A DNA stretch of 21,635 bases, taken from positions 1 through 21,635 of the forward strand of contig JAKASC010000011.1 of the NCBI GenBank assembly GCA_021828245.1. Direction: 5' to 3'. This document shows positions 16,101 to 21,635 of this stretch, one piece after another. The stretch's first letter is position 1; each line of letters begins with the position of its first letter. The notes beneath the pieces were generated by a model, which had not been told where the DNA came from, did no database searches, and was given only the letters and a program-made list of their open reading frames with translations. Source of the DNA: Acidobacteriota bacterium. GTDB lineage: Bacteria > Acidobacteriota > Terriglobia > UBA7540. Both the position numbers and the translations under genes were made by a program.

Positions 16101-16557
16101 CGAGCACTATGCGCCTGTCTCCGGCCAAGCCTTGGGCAGCTATGCGGAGACCGATCGCGCCAATTTCGGCTGGTTCAGGTTCATCCACACCTTTTACGAG
16201 TCGGAGCGTTTTTCCGTTGACGGAGGATATTCCGGTAGGATTTACGGCTTTACCCATCGGCAACATCCTTTTCTGGGCTTCTATAACCCTAACCTGTACC
16301 AACTCCACGAGTTGGTCTCGCGCATTTATGGAAAGTTCTGGGGGCCCATCGGTTACGACATTGCCGGCGGATTGGGAATTCAGCAAGCCGGCCGAGGACA
16401 AGCCCTCACCCGCGCTTGGGACGTGACCCCAGCTTTCTCGCTGCAAGTCTCCCGCAACCTTCTTTTAACTCTAAGTTACACGCACTACAACACAGCTCAA
16501 GCGCTCGGCCCGCTCCGCGGCAATGCCGTTCAGTTGAATTCTCAATGGAAGTTTTGA
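13135..16557 (+). CDS. TPR-rich outer-membrane polysaccharide export protein (BcsC/PgaA-like)
   Basis: 1140 residues from the ATG at 13135, which has GGAGGGG upstream and opens a Sec signal (MRRVTRTCYGLLLVGILTIGRALGA, likely cut near residue 25). A GTG 93 bases earlier overlaps the previous stop and would hide the signal. Residues about 38-780 are an almost unbroken TPR superhelix of about twenty repeats, typical units being ALVGMGQILSWEGQLDRSL and LLGQAEINYRQGKLAQARA. From about 785 to the end the pattern changes to alternating amphipathic strands rich in Tyr, Phe and Gly, ending in QLNSQWKF, whose terminal Phe is the usual beta-barrel assembly signal. This is the layout of BcsC: a periplasmic TPR arm attached to a 16-stranded exit pore. 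It is the last gene of the locus. Confidence 0.91.
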   Translation: MRRVTRTCYGLLLVGILTIGRALGAQARRPQKPSPLELLQRAHAYFVEGDCDQARKYYLEALKSFPDHFDIFKNLGDCYFAMGPAKYAQAATYYAQADALSPQSAVVGSRLAACYMALHRYEAAATVSLRLAQLPNAPPEAWRRVAEAYEKAQDWSKAASAYNTYLQRNPDDLRARVRLARIDARLKSYHQAMEQYRILLSTNPDYPPALVGMGQILSWEGQLDRSLVLFNRVLQEEPHNAEAESGKAFVLLWQGHDRQALTLFQNLHRRFPNDADVTHGLTEAHDALEQKAFLAAKKTGNVSAIVAYYRQRLAKNPRDVDALKALMAFTANPQQCQQSIAYGREALRLSAGDPDVELGLARSLTLCQHYTQAIARYREYLASHPNAEGALYELGDTLTRARRLSEAIATFRQLLHVDPKNLGGQIGLAQDLAATGQYREARKEFDLALQQAPNNYEALQGKAYLLYYQNDFAEARSIFQSLEAQNPGDPQNAQALRDISKAEEQARWAALRPAPDAPPQAWLKFYRERLASYPNDRDALKGLAYVEAELNNAPAAIAGYRHVLELYPHDRGATLELAHLLSLNRQYLASIQLYQEVLKETPGDPAVLQDLARVEVWAGNDFSALKIYQHLLASEPSNTGYQLEVASLEARLKQYPAAENTLASLLAEEPENRDARLEIAHLDLAQGQLDSALQNFEILLKHNPQDPDALLGQAEINYRQGKLAQARASASQALQARPKDFSSLFLMASIEHAQGHRKQALELLRQADAVSPGNPEVASLRQEILSESPVTVSTTVAYAREIGPPSSSAKATGLANEDLRMFTYGTTVAASLMPKTTSFFTFNSMPSDSPPSPFRNALGYPLPTGITGAAAPAEYLYRQSTDITPHFQMRGGIGVVRFGPGDPVSLGGQTELVPSAQQRVLWQAGISYLPTTRLDIALDAIRSPYAYTPTAARYGLTEDEFRAQLRYNFNPRTRLYLAYAYGRFSTESYEHYAPVSGQALGSYAETDRANFGWFRFIHTFYESERFSVDGGYSGRIYGFTHRQHPFLGFYNPNLYQLHELVSRIYGKFWGPIGYDIAGGLGIQQAGRGQALTRAWDVTPAFSLQVSRNLLLTLSYTHYNTAQALGPLRGNAVQLNSQWKF

Positions 16558-16793
16558 CAGCGGGCTTGGTCCCTTGCGCTGCCCAAGCACTCGTTTCACC
16601 GATCCCTCCGCTCGTCGGCTCGACAAGCCCAATCCGCGGGTCTATCATTCACGCCCCATCCTCCAGGCAACCCTCGACATTCTCGGACGGAACTTCCTCG
16701 CAGAAATTTGGTGAGGTGCTTGTGTTCGCTGGACTTAGCCCGAAGTTGCACGAGGGCCGAGCAAGTATTCTATTGACTCCCAGAGGGATAGCG

Positions 16794-17039
16794 TCAGAAA
16801 CAGTTTTTGGTTACCGGGAATGTTTGCATCCGCTCATAAGCCCGCGCATGGCGCGGCGTGGGCTCCAGCACTTGTCGGAACGTCAGGTTCGAAGCGTCCC
16901 GCCGCATCTCGTAGGTGACCTTCGCCCGGCTCGCCAGTTCCAATGGCAGCGTCCGAAAGCTGTGCGCCGGGAAACCGTCCGCTGTTTGGTGGGAACGCTG
17001 CTTGGTCTGGGCGGAGGTAGAAGGTTTTGCGAACCGCAT
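16794..17039 (-). pseudogene. Remnant of a transposase C-terminus, IS1634-like
   Basis: The minus-strand frame contains SHQTADGFPAHSFRTL, then LELASRAKVTYEM, then LTFRQVLEPTPRHARAYERM. As I know the family, IS1634-group (IS4-like) transposases end in this style: an HSFRTLL.DLA segment, a variable stretch, then a PTPLQ.RA.ELL ending. Only about 60 residues match; the DDE catalytic part is gone and the residues upstream (RFAKPSTSAQTKQ) no longer fit. No terminal inverted repeats were found near it. The assignment is from memory of the motif, not a search, so it could also be a chance frame. Confidence 0.4.
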
Positions 17040-17148
17040 CGGAAATAGGTTCGGTGATACAACGCTTGGGGCACAATCCTCTTGGACGTGTTACAGCACG
17101 GGCGGGGCGCCCATGCCACCGACCTTGTAACCATCGGCATTCAGAAGC

Positions 17149-17165
17149 GGCGAGGCCCTCTCGCC
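17149..17165. terminator. Hairpin next to the aminotransferase stop, possible weak terminator
   Basis: GGCGAG (17149-17154) pairs with CTCGCC (17160-17165) with a five-base loop, directly adjoining the stop codon of the minus-strand operon at 17166. It lacks a T-run in either direction, so termination strength is doubtful; it could work as a bidirectional barrier between two convergent operons. Confidence 0.35.
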
Positions 17166-18554
17166 TCAGCTGTTAGCACACTTCGTGAAAACCTGGTCCA
17201 GCAATTCGAGCGCGAGGTCTATTTCGTTGCGGGTGATGGTCAAGGCGGGGGCGAGGGTGAAGACGTTTTTGTAATAGCCGCCGACGTCGAGCACGAGGCC
17301 CATTTTGCGGCCGCGGGCGTTCAAGTTACCGCTCAGGCCCTCGGCGAAAATGCGGTCGGTCAATTCGCGATTGGGCGTGATGCGGTCGGGCCGGGTGACC
17401 TCGATGCGCAAGGCGAGGCCCAAGCCGTCCACCTGTCCGATGGATTGCGGGTGTCGGCGCTCCAGTTCCCGCAGGCCGTTCAAAAAATAGGCGCCTTTCT
17501 CCCGAACGATGCTTTCATAGTCCTCTTCTTCCAGCATCTTCAAGGTCTCAAGCGCCACCGCCGTGCCGAGCGTGTTCGAGGAAAACGTCGAATGGGTTGA
17601 GCCGGGCGGAAACACTTCCGGCGCGATCAGCTCTTCCCGCGCCCACAGCCCCGAAATCGGATTCAGGCCGTTCGTCAGCGCCTTGCCGAACACAATGATG
17701 TCCGGCACGATGTCAAAATTCTCAATCGCCCAGAACTTGCCCGTGCGATAAAACCCCATCTGGATTTCATCGTCCACGATAAGAATCTTGTGCTGGCGGC
17801 AAGTTTCCGCCAGGCGCTTGAAATAATCTTTGGGCGGAATCACGTAGCCGCCGGTCCCCTGCACCGCCTCAATGTAAAACGCTCCGTATTCGGACTCGCC
17901 GGCTTTGGGATCCCACACGCCGAAGTATTCCGAATCAAAGAGTTTTTCAAACTCCTCTTCGCAATAGAGGCCGCAGGTTTCCGGCTTGAGGCCGTAAATG
18001 CAGCGCAGGCAATACGGGTAAAAAACGAACTGGGCCCGGTCGCTGAAGTGTCCGTAGCGCCGCCGGTAACGGTAACTTGAGGTGATGGCCGAGGCGCCGA
18101 GCGTTCGCCCGTGGTAGCCGCCCATGAAGGCGAACATCAAATTCTTGCCGGTCGCGTTCCGCACCAGCTTTAGCGAATCTTCGATGGCCTGCGAGCCGCC
18201 GACGTTGAAGTGGACGCGGCCTTTCACCCCGAAGCGCTTTTCGCAGTACTGCGCGATGCGCGCCGCCGCTTCAATCTTTTCCGCGTGCAAATACTGGCAG
18301 GCCAGTTGTGGCAGTCGGTCCACCTGCCGCTTCAGCGCCTCGTTGAGCCGCGGATTTTTGTATCCAAAGCTCGCCGCCGAGTACCACATCTGCAAATCGA
18401 GATATGGCGTGCCCTGCTCGTCATAGAGCGTGCTTCCCTCGCAATTGACGAAGATTTTGGGCGGGTCGAGGTAGTGAACCGTGTCGCCGTGCGAGCAGTA
18501 TTTCCGCTCCAGCGCCAGCAACTCCGCCGTCTTTGAGCTCGTCTCAATCGCCAA
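17166..18554 (-). CDS. Class III PLP-dependent aminotransferase
   Basis: 462 residues. The start is TTG at 18554: GGGAGG lies six bases upstream and no ATG fits. Fold-type I class III features: GGSQAIEDSLKLVRNATGKN (119-138) and GGYHGRTLGASAITSS (145-160) around the cofactor phosphate, the ILIVDDEIQMGFYRTG motif (257-272; D262 should contact the pyridine nitrogen) and the Schiff-base lysine K291 in VFGKALTNGLNPISG. A C-x2-C-x8-C-x3-C cluster (C182, C185, C194, C198) is seen in some relatives that act on omega-amino acids or GABA. It transfers an amino group between an amine or omega-amino acid and a keto acid; the substrate is not clear. It is the last gene of the minus-strand operon, 58 bases after the phosphatase gene. 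Confidence 0.9.
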   Translation of the reverse strand: MAIETSSKTAELLALERKYCSHGDTVHYLDPPKIFVNCEGSTLYDEQGTPYLDLQMWYSAASFGYKNPRLNEALKRQVDRLPQLACQYLHAEKIEAAARIAQYCEKRFGVKGRVHFNVGGSQAIEDSLKLVRNATGKNLMFAFMGGYHGRTLGASAITSSYRYRRRYGHFSDRAQFVFYPYCLRCIYGLKPETCGLYCEEEFEKLFDSEYFGVWDPKAGESEYGAFYIEAVQGTGGYVIPPKDYFKRLAETCRQHKILIVDDEIQMGFYRTGKFWAIENFDIVPDIIVFGKALTNGLNPISGLWAREELIAPEVFPPGSTHSTFSSNTLGTAVALETLKMLEEEDYESIVREKGAYFLNGLRELERRHPQSIGQVDGLGLALRIEVTRPDRITPNRELTDRIFAEGLSGNLNARGRKMGLVLDVGGYYKNVFTLAPALTITRNEIDLALELLDQVFTKCANS

Positions 18555-18612
18555 ATGATTCCTCCCAACCCAGCCTTGCTTTCCGGCAACCCAACCGCGT
18601 GGTCGCGCGGCC

Positions 18613-19392
18613 CTACCTCACCGGCGCCGGCCTTCGCATCTTCGCGCCTTGGCGTGTCATCTTTGGCTTGGCCGCCAGCTTCTCAAGTTTCGTCTGCACG
18701 TCGGCGAACGTTTCAAACGCTCGGCAGGGGATGTTGCGCCGCCGACAATATCCGAGCAATTGCTTTTTGGCGAAGACCACGTCGGCTTCCTCCACGGCAA
18801 ATCGGTCGGAGAACCCATCGCCGATAAAAACGATTCGCGTGTCGCGGTTTTCCACCTGACGCATCACCGCCGCTTTGCACGTGGCGCAGCCGTGCTCGCA
18901 ATCAGAATGCGGGAAGGATGCCGCCACGCGCCGCCCGCTCACCTCCAGGTGGCTCGCGTAAATATGCCGTCCGTTTTCAAGTTCGCCGTCCACTCCGGCG
19001 CGCTTCAAAATCCGCGAGATGACGTAATCAAATCCATCGCTCACCACATAAAACGGGATCCCTTCCCGTCGCGTGAATTGATAAAACGCCGCGAAGGTTG
19101 GGTCGAGCGGAATCGAGTCAATAAGCGCGTTCAGTTCCTCCGCCGAGGCGTCCACCAGCGCCATTTGCCGCTCCAGACACTCCCGCGAGCCAATCAGCCC
19201 GCGGACCCACTCGTCCTCGACCTCGCGCCACAGCGGGTGCGCCAGTTCTTCCAGGATGCGGTCCGTCACATCCGCCTGTGTAATCGTTCCGTCAAAGTCG
19301 GAGAAGACGATGAGGGGGGGGTGGTGGAGTGGTGGAGTCGTGGAGTCGTTAAAATCGCGGGCTTCGGATGTGCGGTCAACGGCCACGGTCAT
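18613..19392 (-). CDS. MtnX-like HAD-IB phosphatase with repeat-derived N-terminus
   Basis: 259 residues. HAD motifs: DFDGTIT (32-38; nucleophile D32, D34), the FYVVSDGFDYVI region (motif II), and FIGDGFSDR (about 206-214, motif IV). The insert with HSDCEHGCATCKAAV is typical of the MtnX / phosphoserine-phosphatase-like HAD-IB group. It should dephosphorylate a small metabolite in the cytoplasm; the substrate is unknown, and no methionine-salvage neighbours support true MtnX. Start: the ATG at 19392 overlaps the preceding stop (ATGA), implying coupled translation. Relatives begin almost directly at the motif I strand, whereas here about 27 extra residues precede it; residues about 16-26 are encoded by the 8-base repeat array and a C8 tract, which looks like a recent addition by insertion. 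Confidence 0.85.
   Translation of the reverse strand: MTVAVDRTSEARDFNDSTTPPLHHPPLIVFSDFDGTITQADVTDRILEELAHPLWREVEDEWVRGLIGSRECLERQMALVDASAEELNALIDSIPLDPTFAAFYQFTRREGIPFYVVSDGFDYVISRILKRAGVDGELENGRHIYASHLEVSGRRVAASFPHSDCEHGCATCKAAVMRQVENRDTRIVFIGDGFSDRFAVEEADVVFAKKQLLGYCRRRNIPCRAFETFADVQTKLEKLAAKPKMTRQGAKMRRPAPVR
19314..19321 (-). repeat. Homopolymer of eight C inside the phosphatase coding strand
   Basis: Eight G on the plus strand (C8 on the coding strand) encode part of HHPPL, five codons before the catalytic DFDGT motif. It adjoins the left repeat array. Such runs are prone to slippage; a one-base change would put the conserved HAD domain out of frame with the start at 19392. Confidence 0.6.
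19324..19347 (+). repeat. Left repeat array, three units of GTGGAGTN
   Basis: GTGGAGTG, GTGGAGTC, GTGGAGTC follow one another with an exact period of eight bases. Read on the minus strand these are ACTCCACN units, the inverse orientation of the right array. The array is translated as part of the phosphatase N-terminus. Confidence 0.75.
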
Positions 19393-19820
19393 TTCCTCGC
19401 CTCGAGGTACCGCACGAAGGCTCGTAACATTTTCCCAACTTCCTCGCATCCTTTAGCCATGTGGCCCAGATCTTCTTCAGCGCCAACGCCGATTCGGCGG
19501 CAAAGAATAACGTGCGTTTCGAGCTCCTTCAGCGACCCCTGAGACGCCCGTAGGAACCGGATAAAATCACCACGGCTCTCCCGGCCGTAACCTTCGGCAA
19601 TGTTGGCCACAACTGAAGTTGCCGCGTGGCGAATCTGTGACGTCAAGCCGTAAATCTCTTCCCTGGGAAATTGCCGCGTGGCGGCATAGCAGGTCTCAGC
19701 CAATTCCATCGCGCGTTGCCAAACTCTCAAATCCTGATATGTCCCAGGCGTTTTTTGCAACGGCTCGCGCCCATCTCCGTCCTTGGGAGTCCGAGACCGC
19801 GCGTCCCGCAGCTTCACCAT
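19389..19820 (-). CDS. Four-helix-bundle protein, S23 / 23S rRNA intervening-sequence type
   Basis: 143 residues from the ATG at 19820, which has GGGAGG about seven bases upstream; another ATG at 19841 lies inside the repeat array. From residue 28 the chain matches the family: YQDLRVWQRAMELAETCYAAT, FPREEIYGLTSQIRHAATSV, the hallmark NIAEGYGR (73-80), then two more helices ending YLEARK. The first 27 residues (basic, Pro/Asp-rich) are extra compared with the usual start near YQDLRVW. Members were first seen in insertions in 23S rRNA and are related to the accessory protein Avd of diversity-generating retroelements; they form pentameric helical bundles and probably bind nucleic acid. Their role is not settled. 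No reverse transcriptase is near. The stop overlaps the phosphatase start (ATGA). Confidence 0.88.
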   Translation of the reverse strand: MVKLRDARSRTPKDGDGREPLQKTPGTYQDLRVWQRAMELAETCYAATRQFPREEIYGLTSQIRHAATSVVANIAEGYGRESRGDFIRFLRASQGSLKELETHVILCRRIGVGAEEDLGHMAKGCEEVGKMLRAFVRYLEARK

Positions 19821-19834
19821 TCCCCCGCCCTCCC

Positions 19835-19866
19835 ACTCCACTACTCCACGACTCCCCTACTCCACC
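19835..19866 (+). repeat. Right repeat array, four units of ACTCCACN
   Basis: ACTCCACT, ACTCCACG, ACTCCCCT, ACTCCACC with period eight, one unit with a single change. Compared with the inverted left array, 13 bases (ACTCCACGACTCC) are identical in both, then ACTCCACC again after three bases. On the minus strand the units read GTGGAGT and supply purine-rich sequence before the four-helix-bundle start. Confidence 0.75.
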
Positions 19867-19869
19867 GCT

Positions 19870-21186
19870 TCACGCTCCTCGCTCATCCACCAACCTTTTG
19901 GCCTTTCTTCCCTGCGGGAGCGCGCCCGGCCGATGAAACCGGAACGCCAGCCGGTACATGCCGCACGTGTGGTTGGCCCACATTTCCGGATAGCGGCTCT
20001 CGATCTTCTGGCGGACCGCCTGCTCCACGCGGCTGGCTTCGATGCCGTCGGTCAACTCCATTCGGAACTCCAGCACGTCGTGCAGACCGTCCTGCCGCAC
20101 CGCAACCTGCCAGTTAGGCGAGATTCCCTCCACCTCGTGCATCAGATTTTCAAAGATGGCCGGGTGCAGATTTCCCGCGCCCATGACCACCATTTCATCG
20201 CGTCGTCCCTTGATGGGGGAGAGCCGTCGAAGCGTCACGCCGCAGGCGCACGGCTCGGGGATAAAGCGCGCCACGTCGCGCACCCGGTAGCGAACCAGCG
20301 GCATGACCCGCCGCGCGAGCGTCGTCACCACCAGTTCGCCGTACCCTTCCGCGTCCGGCTCCAGAATCTCAAACAGGAAATTGAATTCATCCAGATGGTA
20401 TCCCTGCCGCTCGCGGCATTCCATTCCCGACCCGCCACCCATTTCCGTCGAGCCGTAGCCAAGAATGACGGGCGCTTTCCAAACGTCCTGGATATACCGC
20501 CGGTAGGCTGCGGTCATCCGGTCGCCCGCCGCCAGAATCAGCTTGACGGGAACGGTGCCTTCTTTTTCAGCAATTTCGCTCAGGCTGACCAGCCACGTTG
20601 GATCGGCGACGATCACGTTGTAGCGATAGAGCCCCAGGCGCGAGTAGACTTCGCGCGGTGCCGGCTTTCCAACCGCCGAGCAGAAAGCACCAATCGCCCG
20701 GCACGCGAAAAAAGTGACCCAACTGCTGATCCAATACCCAGCGTCGAACGCGCAAACCACGCGATCCTCGGGTCGCACGCCGTTTTCCCACAGCGCCGCC
20801 GCCTCGTAGCGTCCTGCCAGTTCCAGTTCCTGATGATCGAAGTACACGCGCTTCGGCTCGCCACCGGTTCCCGTCGTCTCAAACACGGCCTGGGGCTCGC
20901 GGCAAAGAAAATCCTCCGGCGGATGCGACAGAAGGTCTTCGGGCGTGGTGAAAATGTCGCCCAAATCCTCCGGCCGGCGCACCACCTCCGCCGCAATCCC
21001 CGCTTCCTTGAGCTTTCTCGCAAAGAATTTCTGGTGCCGGGCGGCATACCGCACGGTATGTCGAAAGGCGTCCTCTTGCATCCGCCGTATCAGCGCCGGC
21101 GGCGCCGACTTGCCCGCTCGCGCCAGCCTCGGCACCGAATCGCCGATGACGGTTCGCTCCACGAATTGTCGCATCTGGCTCAGCAT
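19870..21186 (-). CDS. PaaK-like adenylate-forming enzyme (phenylacetate-CoA ligase / F390 synthetase-related)
   Basis: 438 residues. Family features in order: FRHTVRYAARHQKFFARKL near the N-terminus, the nucleotide loop TTGTGGEPKRVYFDH, YGSTEMGGGSG (adenine/acyl-AMP site), GELVVTTLARRVMPLVRYRVRDVARF, and the hinge-like GRRDEMVVMGAGNLHPAIFENLM before a small C-terminal domain. Such enzymes activate a carboxylic acid as acyl-AMP and pass it to CoA or another acceptor; the acid here is unknown. A CACG... Shine-Dalgarno is not visible; ATG at 21186 and 21174 are both possible. The gene starts 54 bases after the glycosyltransferase stop, and its own stop touches the right repeat array of the four-helix cassette, so the last residues (KRLVDERGA) may have been altered by that insertion. 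Confidence 0.85.
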   Translation of the reverse strand: MLSQMRQFVERTVIGDSVPRLARAGKSAPPALIRRMQEDAFRHTVRYAARHQKFFARKLKEAGIAAEVVRRPEDLGDIFTTPEDLLSHPPEDFLCREPQAVFETTGTGGEPKRVYFDHQELELAGRYEAAALWENGVRPEDRVVCAFDAGYWISSWVTFFACRAIGAFCSAVGKPAPREVYSRLGLYRYNVIVADPTWLVSLSEIAEKEGTVPVKLILAAGDRMTAAYRRYIQDVWKAPVILGYGSTEMGGGSGMECRERQGYHLDEFNFLFEILEPDAEGYGELVVTTLARRVMPLVRYRVRDVARFIPEPCACGVTLRRLSPIKGRRDEMVVMGAGNLHPAIFENLMHEVEGISPNWQVAVRQDGLHDVLEFRMELTDGIEASRVEQAVRQKIESRYPEMWANHTCGMYRLAFRFHRPGALPQGRKAKRLVDERGA

Positions 21187-21240
21187 GTGACGAAGAGCGC
21201 CCCTAGCGACGGTCCATTTCCCTTTCGCACCGCCACAACC

Positions 21241-21635
21241 CTACATCAAATAGGCGGATTCTCCTGACCGCGAGGGCGGCGCGGCGAGCAGGTCAATAAA
21301 CGTTTCTTTATCCAGCAGCGCCCGCGCCACCTGAGCCACGCCGTGGGCAGCCTCCGGTCGCGCCAATTCTCGCGCCCGTTGGCCCATCGCCTTCAAATGC
21401 TGGGGCTCCCGCAGCAGGGTGGAAACGATTTTGGGAATGTCAGCAAGAGTGGGCGCGCCAACGGCGACCCCCAGACCGGTGAGGTAATGGAGGTGTCGCT
21501 CTTCCGGCCCCGGAATCGGGTGAGTGAGCACCATGGGCAACCCCGCCGCCAAAGCCTCGGAGGTGGTGAGCCCGCCGGGTTTGGTGATGAGCACGTCTGC
21601 CGCTGCCATCAGCTCCGGAATATTCTCCGTCCAGC
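21241..21635 (-). CDS. GT28-type (MurG/MGDG synthase-like) glycosyltransferase, 5' part beyond window
   Basis: Only the last 131 codons are present and the frame is open to the right edge, reading WTENIPELMAAADVLIT. The methionine at 21609 is internal, not the start. Seen: MAAADVLITKPGGLTTSEALAAGLPMVL, the donor-binding signature of family 28 enzymes, followed by PIPGPEERHLHYLTGLGVAV, the style of diacylglycerol glycosyltransferases (MGDG synthase, UgtP) more than of MurG. These act at the inner membrane and move a sugar to a lipid. The C-terminal tail is unremarkable. It is the first visible gene of the minus-strand operon; the operon promoter must lie outside the window. Confidence 0.85.
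   Translation of the reverse strand, partial: WTENIPELMAAADVLITKPGGLTTSEALAAGLPMVLTHPIPGPEERHLHYLTGLGVAVGAPTLADIPKIVSTLLREPQHLKAMGQRARELARPEAAHGVAQVARALLDKETFIDLLAAPPSRSGESAYLM

Larger units (their letters stand above)
16558..17165. other. Convergent intergenic region with decayed mobile DNA
   Basis: No intact gene is supported. Just after the barrel gene GCTTGG (16564-16569) can pair with CCAAGC (16583-16588), and alternatively GGGCTTG (16562-16568) with CAAGCCC (16624-16630); neither has a T-run. The middle holds a minus-strand transposase fragment (16794-17039). A hairpin at 17149-17165 borders the aminotransferase stop. Confidence 0.5.
19321..19866 (-). mobile_element. Putative small cassette: four-helix-bundle gene between inverted 8-base repeat arrays
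   Basis: About 546 bases bounded by GTGGAGTN units on the left and the inverse ACTCCACN units on the right, enclosing a single S23/IVS-type gene. It lies exactly between the 3' end of the adenylate-forming gene (stop at 19870) and the conserved start of the phosphatase domain (about 19303), as expected of an insertion into an operon junction. There is no transposase. Movement is inferred from layout only; target-site duplications were not found. Confidence 0.45.

Noticed and set aside
19321..19866. CRISPR array or diversity-generating retroelement
   Set aside because: The repeats are only eight bases with no spacers, and there is no reverse transcriptase, template repeat or Cas gene; only the Avd-like fold relation remains.

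Overview
The window looks like chromosomal DNA of a GC-rich, diderm bacterium, most probably an acidobacterium. This placement is an inference. It rests on the style of the HipA-like kinase, the glycine-zipper lipoprotein and the TPR-rich polysaccharide genes, together with a lipobox protein and an outer-membrane barrel; there is no rRNA or other decisive marker.

Left part (1-4600), all on the minus strand: a promoter, then a core-genome block in the order SRP RNA (ffs) - dnaX - ebfC (ybaB) - recR, followed by a small acidic/basic protein with its own extended -10 promoter, and a HipA-like kinase that runs off the left edge. At 4412-4740 a divergent control region separates this block from a plus-strand lipoprotein gene with a glycine zipper.

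Centre (5470-16557), plus strand: a 740-base gene-free leader with a TTGACA-N18-TAGAAT promoter and several hairpins precedes a five-gene locus. Its products are a membrane-anchored HEAT-repeat protein, a processive family-2 glycosyltransferase, a TPR / TIM-barrel glycosidase-like / DOMON-like protein, a membrane-anchored dual-specificity-type phosphatase fused to TPRs, and a very large TPR protein ending in an outer-membrane beta-barrel. Together these look like a synthase-dependent exopolysaccharide synthesis and export system, analogous to cellulose (Bcs) or PNAG (Pga) secretion. It has no visible PilZ, BcsB or deacetylase, and has unusual parts in their place. This is the main candidate for an under-described system.

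A 600-base intergenic region (16558-17165) holds a decayed transposase C-terminus that resembles the IS1634 group.

Right part (17166-21635), minus strand: a probable operon transcribed as GT28-type glycosyltransferase (cut by the right edge) - PaaK-like adenylate-forming enzyme - four-helix-bundle (S23/IVS type) protein - MtnX-like HAD phosphatase - class III aminotransferase (TTG start). The four-helix-bundle gene sits between two inverted arrays of an 8-base repeat (ACTCCACN). It appears to be a small inserted cassette that has become part of the operon: its stop codon overlaps the start of the phosphatase gene, and one repeat array is translated as the phosphatase N-terminus, next to a C8 tract. 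I can see no pathway for the operon with confidence.
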